From Smittium culicis (Eukaryota; Kickxellomycota; Harpellomycetes; Harpellales; Legeriomycetaceae): a stretch of 42,438 nucleotides of DNA. How positions within the stretch are numbered: the stretch's first letter is position 1; each line of letters starts with the position of its first letter. The stretch covers positions 1 through 42,438 of the forward strand of contig LSSN01000111.1 in assembly GCA_001970855.1 (NCBI GenBank). The letters run 5' to 3'. Both the position numbers and the translations under genes were made by a program. Of this stretch, positions 35,801 through 42,438 are shown piece by piece. The notes beneath the pieces are model-generated. The model was not told the DNA's origin. It searched no databases and worked only from the letters and a program-made list of their open reading frames with translations.

Positions 35801-37729
35801 AAGACTAATATCGGCTCTACTAACGAATCTAACCAAGAGGCTGGGAGTGGTTCAGATGATGATTCTGAGGAAGATTCTGATGAACCTTTAATGAATTCAC
35901 TTAAAGCTAATGAAACTGGTTATACCTCATATTTTCCCAAATCTTCTGAATTAGATGGAGATAAATTATCCAAGCTTAATAGTGATAGTTTAAATTTAGA
36001 ACCTGATAGCAACAGATTAGACTGTGAGATAAATGAAATCACTTCTATGCCACAATCTGACGCTGATTCTAATAGCTCTTCAGAAGATACTGAAGAGGAA
36101 TCTGAAAATGAATCAGATGATGTAAATGAAAATGCTGTTCAACCCAGTTCGACTAATGAAGGAAATGCTACTGATGTTTTAAAAATCGAGGAAAAAGAAA
36201 AAAATGACAACGAAAGCGAACACGTTGGTGATACTGAAAGCAGTAATAGTATCAGCAATAGTGACATTGATAGTGAAAGTGAAAGTGAAAGCGATAATGA
36301 GTTTGATTTTGATAACGATGATTTGAGCAAGCCGATAACTAAAAAACAAAAGGAATTTGGTATAGAACGTGAATTAAATATAAGTGAAGATGATGAGTTT
36401 CAAATAGATGATGAAATGGGAACAGAAAGCGATTACATTTCTGAAGCAGAGTTGCCTAAAATCTCCGTTAAGACAACTAGAAGAAATTCTCAAAAACTTC
36501 TTTCACAAATAGACACAACATCTACCTCGCATGAAAATAAAACCAGCTCACCTGATACACCAACTAATAGATCGTCATTAAAAAATACTCAAGATAGAAA
36601 AACTAAATCGCCAAACAAAAAAAATAATAGTTCAATTCAAGAAACTATAATGAGCACCGTACAACCCATAAATAACCCAGTTCAAACCCCTGTCGATGCT
36701 ACCCAAAATTCTGGTGCTAAACCAGGTCCAATTTTAAGTATATCGCCAAGCGACACCACTGACTCTTCTTCAAGCGGCGAATCCACAGATACTGATAATA
36801 GTCAGCAAGACACCTCACCAGAAATGAACTCTTCCAACAATCAGGGTATTTTTTTTAATATTAATTGTGTAGTCAGTATCACATTTTATTAATACTTTTT
36901 TTTTTTCATATCAATCTACCTTTATTATCTAGATCATTCTCAATCAAGTTCCCTCAGCCTTCCAGCAATTTCTAATGTTTCTTCACATAGTAGCATCAAT
37001 AGTAATCTGGCAACTCCAGAAAAATTGGTTAAAAGTAAATCCATCTTTGACAATGATGATAAATCATCAAGTGTTAACTTGCGCTCAATTAAGAAGGCAA
37101 TAAAGCAGCATCAGTTGATAAAAACAGACGATTCTAATGGTGCAACACAGAAAAAAACTCTTGGAATCTCAAGGCCCAAGTTTAAAGTAACCCCATTAAG
37201 TGAGTTAGCCAAAAAAAAGCCATTCGATCTATCACGTAAAAACTCTTTAAAAAATTTAGCTGAACAAAATTTGGCTCAAAGCAGCGGAAACGATGAATTT
37301 AATAATGCTGGTTCAAATAACTCGTCTGGTCCATCTACAGACATTAATTTAAGGGCTAAAAGGTCTCGCGTATCAGATCAAGACTCTGAAACTGACTCGG
37401 ACTCGGACTCAGATTCAGATTCAGATTCGGACTCAGATTCTAGTTCAGATTCAGAATCAGATTCGGATAGTGAATCTGAATTTGAAATTAACCCTAAACC
37501 TAAAAGAGTCGCTTCTAAAAAAGACTCTATTTCAAGCAGTATTGAGTTAGACTTTTTGAATTTGGGTGGGGGTAGCCCAAAGAAACTTGATATTAGACCC
37601 TCTTCTAAATCTGCTACTAAATCGGACGGTAAAAATTCAGCTAGGAAAAGAACTCCTAGACTAAATATTTCCCCAACTGACTCTAGATCAAAAAAACGAG
37701 CTCGTCGTTCTACACTATTTGACTTGTAA
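32848..37729 (+). CDS. Net1/Dnt1-like nucleolar protein, acidic-serine rich
   Basis: Seven exons: 32848-33065, 33153-33283, 33353-33628, 33791-34084, 34292-34495, 34557-36845, 36933-37729; 4209 nt, 1402 aa; all borders GT-AG, five of six introns in phase 1. The N-terminal 105 residues resemble the Cdc14-binding-protein N-terminal domain of fungal Net1/Dnt1: LYKLQVLLVS, RKFVYLTDADQTIISV, MISSLYPHQKAFPILSLRDS, YKVKHVFD, IVYAV. The rest is low-complexity: Ser/Asn-rich, then long acidic-serine blocks (about 723-778 and 1291-1321), basic patches (GPKSKRGRN; RPKFKVTPLSELAKKKPFDL) and a basic tail ending SKKRARRSTLFDL. Net1 and Dnt1 are nucleolar and restrain Cdc14-type phosphatase; that role is inferred from the N-terminus alone. 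Otherwise it resembles a generic Srp40/Nopp140-like protein. The 69-nt second intron is in frame and open, so its removal is uncertain. Confidence 0.75.
35599..35762 (+). repeat. 12-bp coding minisatellite (Ser-Glu-x-Glu)
   Basis: About thirteen units of TCTGAAGCGGAA type encode SEAE, SEEE and SGEE. Units alternate between GCGGAA and GCAGAG, which points to duplication of a 24-bp pair. Phosphorylation by CK2-like kinases is typical of such S-E-x-E tracts in nucleolar proteins. The antisense strand is also open here, an artefact of the repeat. Confidence 0.85.
37391..37490 (+). repeat. 6-bp coding repeat (Ser-Asp)n
   Basis: Tandem GACTCG/GATTCA units encode an SD array followed by SE dipeptides in the last exon of the Net1-like gene. 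It is the second acidic-serine block, next to the basic C-terminal tail. Confidence 0.8.
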
Positions 37730-37985
37730 TATTTTGTAGAGCTTTGTGAATTTTTATTTTTTTTAAATTTCCCAGTTACGTATTATTTATCATAAATACT
37801 TTGGAAGATTATTTATAAAATTAAATTTAAATACGATTATAATTAGATATTTCAGAATTTTATGTAAAAGTTAAATATATTCTTTTTTTTTTTTTGGCGA
37901 AATTATAAACCTAAGAATAAAAAAGCTAGCAACTTATATATTGAAAATTAAATTTAGTAAATGATTGAATTTGTGGTGATTGTTT
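37730..37985. other. Convergent intergenic spacer
   Basis: 256 bp between the stop of the Net1-like gene and the stop of the first DUF4203 gene. AT-rich with a T run near 37885; no gene or clear signal seen. Confidence 0.5.
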
Positions 37986-38933
37986 TTATTGTTTAGCTGT
38001 TTTGAACTGGAAAAAGGTTGTTATAATTGCAAGGCAAACTGTAGCAGATAAGAATCCATAGACTGTAGGGGAGCGAGGTGTTTCGCCTGGATAAATATAA
38101 AAAGCATTTATTAACACTTTTTTCAGGCCAGATTGGGTAAAATTATCTATTCCAATGAAAAAAGAGAAGGACCCATAAAACGAAGACGCTATTATAACAG
38201 CTGGTCGGTCGAAAACTAGAACAAGCAATCCGCCTATTGTGCAGAAGCACAGCATAAAAATGAGCTTCATGTAATTCTCTGGAAATAAGCCATTTGAGGA
38301 CCAAGATATTATAAAGACAGACGTAGCGAAACCTCCCAAAACTCCAACTATAAACAGACCAAAACGATAGAACCAAAAAGAAACAAAACCTCCAATAAGT
38401 CCAAAAATTAACGAAACTATCAAGTAAGCAATATTTCTTCTAGTTTCTTCTGGAAGTGGGTATCTGATTCTGTACTCAATACAAAAAATTGCGAATGCTG
38501 GATAATTTATTAATTGAATATTAAAGTTTAAATTTAAATATATATAACATTAAAGTATTTTTAATTAACTAAATAAATTTTTACCAAATAGAGAAAACCC
38601 AGATATAAATAGAAGCATTCGAACGATTTTTCTACCAAAAAATGCAGTTATAGAGCCAAGTAAAATCAAGAGTATTCCCATAACAATTGCTGCAGGAGAA
38701 AGCTTTTTTGAACTTTCTATTTTAGATATTAAATTTCAAAAATTAATAAGTTGTATATAAATTTAAAAAATAAGACTACTCTTTTATTACTAAAACTGTA
38801 TTTAAAGCTTTTTTTTATTGTAAACCGAGGGGAAATGTTGAATATAATTGTGTGTATTACCTGTTGATGGAGAGCCCTGAGCATAAACAAGCGTCAGAAA
38901 GAAAAGTAACAATAAAAACGATGGTTTATTCAT
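37986..38933 (-). CDS. DUF4203 / TMEM198-like seven-TM protein, paralogue 1
   Basis: Three exons on the minus strand: 38933-38861, 38716-38585, 38497-37986; 717 nt, 238 aa; both introns in phase 1. Exon 1 encodes a signal peptide (MNKPSFLLLLFFLTLVYA, likely cut before QG). Seven hydrophobic segments follow: AAIVMGILLILLGSITAFFG, LLFISGFSLFAFAIF, AYLIVSLIFGLIGGFVSFWF, GLFIVGVLGGFATSVFI, LIFMLCFCTIGGLLVLVF, VIIASSFYGSFSFFIGID and YGFLSATVCLAIITTFF. FGRK between TM1 and TM2, GLFIVGVLGGF and FxGID fit the TM7S3/TM198-like (DUF4203) domain. Predicted location is the plasma membrane or endomembranes; biochemical function is unknown. It lies 0.6 kb downstream of its tandem paralogue on the same strand. 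Confidence 0.87.
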
Positions 38934-39509
38934 AGTGTTTTCGCGAATTTTTATTAAAACAAAACATAAGATATTAAAGATTTCCAAGTTATAATTTTGA
39001 AAGAGAGAATGGTATAGATATGCTATGCTTGAATTTGAAGTGTAGATATTTGATCATAAATTTATATATAAGTTTATGGTAAATCAGAGGGTTTTTAATT
39101 AGTTTTTTTTAGTACTTTTTAACTGCAAAGAATTAAAAATAAAATTATTTTAAAATTAAACCTTTTTTAGGGTATACAACGTACTTAGTCAAAAAGAATG
39201 CTAGTCACGTAACATTAAAACTTATAGTGTAGGGACATTGGAATAAGTAGATTGTTTTTTGGGCATAGTTTAAAATATTATAATTAATTGATTCGAGGTT
39301 AAAGTCTAGCAAATCATAAGAATTTTGGGCTTTAGTGTTGAGCATTCACGAGGATAAATGGTAAAATAATTTACAGGTAGAATTTTATAGTGAAAAAAAA
39401 TAAATCAAAAAAGAGGCACATCAAAAGGTTTATTTCGTTAGTGTGTATACAAAAATATTGTTAATTAAAAGGTGGCTTTAAAGGGTATAATCTTTTGATT
39501 TTGATATTC
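38934..39509. other. Spacer between the two DUF4203 paralogues
   Basis: 576 bp holding the 3' end of paralogue 2 and the promoter of paralogue 1. AT-rich with no gene, and no TTAA-MITE signature found here. Confidence 0.5.
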
Positions 39510-40488
39510 TCATGATTTAGTGTATTTGAACTGGTAAAATATGCCAATGATAGCTAAAAGAATAGTTCCTGCAAGCATTCCATAGACTTTAGCTGAGTGA
39601 TTAGAGAGGTTTGTCTCGTTTTGAAGGATTAGCGATGCAGTTTCCATAAAGCCTGTTCTAGCAAAGCAATCAATACCAACAAAAGTAGCATAAGAACCGA
39701 ATGTAGAGGTTGAAACAATCATTATTGGTCTTTCGTAGAAGAGTATAAGAACCCCTACTACTACTGAAATTACAGAGATGAACAATACGTTTGCCCAATT
39801 ATCTTTGAAAATACCATTTGGAGACCAGGTCATGATGAATGAAGCGAGAGCGAAGCCTCCAAGAACACCAACGATAAATAGCCCAAGCTTAAAAAAGAAG
39901 AGACACACAGTTCCTGCTATTAAACCGAGGACAATAGCGACAATCAGGTAAATAAGAGCTCTAGTTTTTTCATTGTCACCAGGAGCCCTGATATTGTACA
40001 TAGTAATGAGCGCAAGTATAGCTAGGTTAAAATAAAAAAAGGAATCATTCAAAGTTAATAATTATTGGTCTGAATTTTATTCTAAAAAAAGAATTAATAT
40101 CGGTAATTAGATAAGTACCTATTAATGAGAATCCTGCTAAAAATATCAATACTTTGACCAGCTTTCTCCCAAAAAGTGTAAAGAAAATACCAATCACGAT
40201 TAGAATTATTCCAGCAACTATACCCGAAGCCTCTATCCCTCCCATGCCAACTATTTGAAACAATAATGTAATGGTTTTATAATTACAATTATTATATGTA
40301 TATATAATAAAAATTTTTTATATTTATAAAAATGCTCTATAATTATATCTATCCATTCTCATTTATTTAATATTTTACAAGTTACCTATAATATCATCAG
40401 TCAATGTGTTTTGAGAATAAACGCTAGAAATGAAAAATAAAAATGCAAATAGCCTAGTTATGCTAAAATTTATTTTGGCTGAAACCAT
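39510..40488 (-). CDS. DUF4203 / TMEM198-like seven-TM protein, paralogue 2
   Basis: Three exons on the minus strand: 40488-40386, 40250-40119, 40021-39510; 747 nt, 248 aa. Exon 2 (132 nt), exon 3 (512 nt) and both intron phases equal those of paralogue 1, proving tandem duplication. Exon 1 encodes a signal peptide with core LFAFLFFISSVYS, cut before QN. Exon 2 gives TM1 (GIVAGIILIVIGIFFTLFG), RKLVKVLIFLAGFSLI and the start of TM2. Exon 3 gives the rest, with KLGLFIVGVLGGFALASFI, TWSPNGIF, YERPIMIVSTSTFGSYATFV, GIDCFARTGF and the last TM (VYGMLAGTILLAIIGIFYQF). The block from GLFIVGVLGGF to GID is the best conserved between the copies, while exon 1 is divergent, as expected for a signal peptide. 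Function unknown. Confidence 0.87.
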
Positions 40489-41932
40489 TGTAAAGAATTG
40501 TTAAAATACTAATATTATAAAAGATATTTAAATTATTTTCTTGGGTGAATTTTGAAATGAACTTTGAAGAATTGAATATGAGATTTAGAATTTTTTTTAA
40601 CATGTAGACAACGTTCCATTTTTATATGACGTTTTTTCTAAAAAAAAAAAAAAAAAAAAGCTTGATTAGGTCTATTTTCGCATAATTTTTTTGGTTTATG
40701 TACCCCGATTATTTGATAATATCCAAAGAATTGACTATTTAAGTTGGAAAAGTTTTTAGACAAGAGTATAGCCCAAACATTTCATTTTGTGAAATTATTA
40801 ACTTCATTCTTCAAAATAAATGAATTGAAGTAGATTAAATATTCAAACTTGTTAAATAATCCACATATTAGGGTTTTATTTATTTGTACAAAACTAAAAA
40901 ATACAAATATGTAGGCTATTTCGAATAGGTGGCTTGCTTGGTTTATTTGAATTTAGTAATAGGAGGCGGTATTTATATGTGTTAGCCACAACTATATTTA
41001 AACGTTGGCCATTTGGGGACTTTTGGATCTCAATTGGATCATAAATCTAGGCTATCAACACACCAATCCCGTCTCTGATATTCGCAATTATTTTTACCAT
41101 TTCATGAGTGGTTGACTATGAACTAAAAAAAATTATCCAACTCCTCGACAAATGAATAATTTAAAATAGAATAGAAACAATATATTGGTTACTTACAAAC
41201 ACGTATCCAATAAATTTTTTTTGTATCTTTGTTTATCCAATTAAGATTTTGAACTAATTATCAGACCGTTGGTGCCAGAATGAGCTAAAGCAACTATATC
41301 TATCCAAAAATCTTTCAATTTATTATTAATGCGACGTAAACTATTTTTAATATCCAAAGTTTATCAATTGAGCTTGATATAAACATTATAATCCCGAGGC
41401 TGATTAAAATATTGGCTTTTTAAAATAGTTTTGCAAATAAATAAAAAGTCTTCAGCGACACGAAGCTTAACACTATTTAATCCTTTCTGGAGTCTACCCT
41501 TTTAATAAAAATTAAAAATTATAATTGGACAAATTTAACCCTGAATATTTATTGTGTGAATTATATTTCATAGCCCATAAAATTAAAAATGTTTATATAT
41601 TAATTTTATTTATTATTTTTTTGTTGGATAATTTTGGTAGCTCAAAAGGATCCAACTGCTCGTGAAATGCTAAAGTTTATAGTCAGCTATTGTGTCAGTA
41701 TATTCCATAATAATGAAAGATGAAACATAATTACAAAAAGGATCATGCAATAAAATACTACCACTATTAGTAATAGACGATCACAGATTTTAATCTATAC
41801 ACGGTTATTAGCCCCTAAAAGGATTAAAAAGTTTGAATTTGCCTTGAAAAAGTACAAATATTGTTATCTGAATATATAAACATAAAATAATAGTTTTTCA
41901 TAAAATAAATTAATCAAAAAAGAGTTTTTGAT
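40489..41932. other. Gene-free region upstream of the DUF4203 pair
   Basis: About 1.4 kb, AT-rich, with an A19-type homopolymer near 40641-40659 and a degenerate long MITE relic (41094-41470). No gene is supported. Confidence 0.5.
41094..41470 (+). mobile_element. Degenerate, longer relative of the TTAA MITE
   Basis: The left part TTACCATTTCATGAGTGG and then TTGACTAT match the left end of copy A (TTAACCCTTTCATGGGCGG, TTGACTAT). Near 41391 CCCGAGGC then ATTAAAATATTGG matches copy A's CCGAGGCC and AATTATTGG. The right end CGACACGAAGCTTAA parallels GGACAGGAAAGGGTTAA. It is about twice as long as copies A and B, so it has an insertion or is an older, longer form. Boundaries are approximate. Confidence 0.5.
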
Positions 41933-42129
41933 TTAACCCTTTTCCGTCCAGCACTCTTTAAAAAAGCGAATTTGTTGATTCGATAGTCATTTATAAGATT
42001 CTTTATTATTTGCTTTTATTTTGAATTATACCAATATATCTTAAGGCCTCGGAATTAATTGATTTTTATTGAACGCGGTTGGCTATATTTGGTCATCCAA
42101 AAATATTCAACCGCGCGGAAAAGGGTTAA
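41933..42129 (-). mobile_element. TTAA-flanked MITE, piggyBac-like (copy B, inverted)
   Basis: 197 bp from TTAA at 41933 to TTAA at 42126. Termini: left TTAACCCTTTTCCGTCC, right (complement) TTAACCCTTTTCCGCG. It is the same family as copy A in the opposite orientation: the left part shares CACTCTTT and TTGATTCG with the complement of A's right end, and the middle shares GGCCTCGGAATTAA and GGTTGGCTATATTT-type sequence. Near-equal length (197 and 196 bp) supports two full copies of one non-coding element. Confidence 0.75.
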
Positions 42130-42313
42130 CCCTTTCCCGGGCGGTAGATCAAAAATGGCCTTTTTTAAAAATGTGCGTTCCTGTTCAGCAGACCAAAAAC
42201 AGTCTACCAAAATTAATTATATATATACTACATAAATAATATTCGCCAGATACTTTTGTTTTTTTTTTTGAATTATAAACTGTTACAAATAACATTCTAA
42301 ACTATTCAATTAA
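42126..42313 (+). mobile_element. TTAA MITE, partial copy C
   Basis: It starts at the TTAA that also closes copy B, with TTAACCCTTTCCCGGGCGG, the left-end type of copy A. No matching right terminus is present before the next element at 42314. An internal GGTAGAT...GTCTACC pair forms an imperfect hairpin. Best read as a truncated or rearranged copy. Confidence 0.5.
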
Positions 42314-42438
42314 TTAACCCTTTCCCGTCCAACACTCTTTAAAAAAATCAATTTTATGATTCGTTTATGGTTTATAAGTAAATTAATTATTTGTTGTTTT
42401 AATACAATAAACTAATAACCATTAAAGCTTCGGAATTT
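42314..42438 (-). mobile_element. TTAA MITE, copy D (runs off the window)
   Basis: It begins TTAACCCTTTCCCGTCC then AACACTCTTT, the inverted right-end type seen in copies A and B, and reaches a CTTCGGAATT that corresponds to the mid-element CCTCGGAATT. The other end lies beyond the window. Confidence 0.6.

Noticed and set aside
35245..35836. Two long antisense frames (182 and 126 codons) across the acidic-serine repeat
   Set aside because: They arise because the reverse complement of S-E-x-E codons has no stops. They lack splice partners or family similarity and overlap a well-supported gene.
1..42438. tRNA, rRNA and spliceosomal RNA genes
   Set aside because: I scanned for B-box-like GGTTCGANNCC, U6-like and Sm-site contexts. 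The few TTCGA-type hits fall inside coding exons or lack a cloverleaf partner.

Overview
The window reads as nuclear DNA of an AT-rich fungus. The genes have short GT-AG introns (28 recognised, 61 to 207 nt), the standard stop codons are used, and the proteins match fungal families (QRI7, MRS2, CAF-1 large subunit, KDM5/Lid2, Net1/Dnt1-like, Faa1/4-like, DUF4203). Short introns, very low GC, scaffold gaps and large AT deserts suggest an early-diverging fungus, plausibly a Harpellales/Kickxellomycotina gut fungus. That placement is inference from composition and protein style, not from a database match.

Layout. 1-1693 (+) is the 3' part of a mitochondrial Mg2+ channel gene (MRS2). It converges on 3279-1909 (-), mitochondrial QRI7 (tRNA t6A synthesis). 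4743-6794 (+) is a single-exon, membrane-anchored long-chain acyl-CoA synthetase homologue whose catalytic motifs are nearly all lost. It converges on 11023-7466 (-), an 11-exon gene for the large subunit of chromatin assembly factor 1 with PIP box, acidic domain and C-terminal domain. After a 4-kb gene-poor gap holding a TTAA-flanked MITE comes 21192-15090 (-), a 1873-residue KDM5-type histone H3K4 demethylase (JmjN, ARID, JmjC, C5HC2, PLU-1 region, two PHDs) that lacks the usual first PHD finger.

21.2-32.8 kb is a gene desert of extreme AT content, with small tandem repeats near the KDM5 promoter and a 638-bp assembly gap flanked on both sides by an (ATAAT)n array. 32848-37729 (+) is a 7-exon gene for a Net1/Dnt1-like, acidic-serine-rich nucleolar protein. 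It converges on two tandem paralogues (38933-37986 and 40488-39510, both -) encoding secretory-pathway seven-TM DUF4203/TMEM198-like proteins with identical intron phases and identical lengths of exons 2 and 3. The window ends in a cluster of TTAA-terminated, piggyBac-style MITEs.

No operon logic applies. CAF-1, KDM5 and the Net1-like protein all act on chromatin, but whether their proximity means anything cannot be told from one window. Exon structures were built by hand: joins were accepted only where frame, GT-AG borders and protein similarity agreed. For each complete multi-exon gene the spliced length is a multiple of three.
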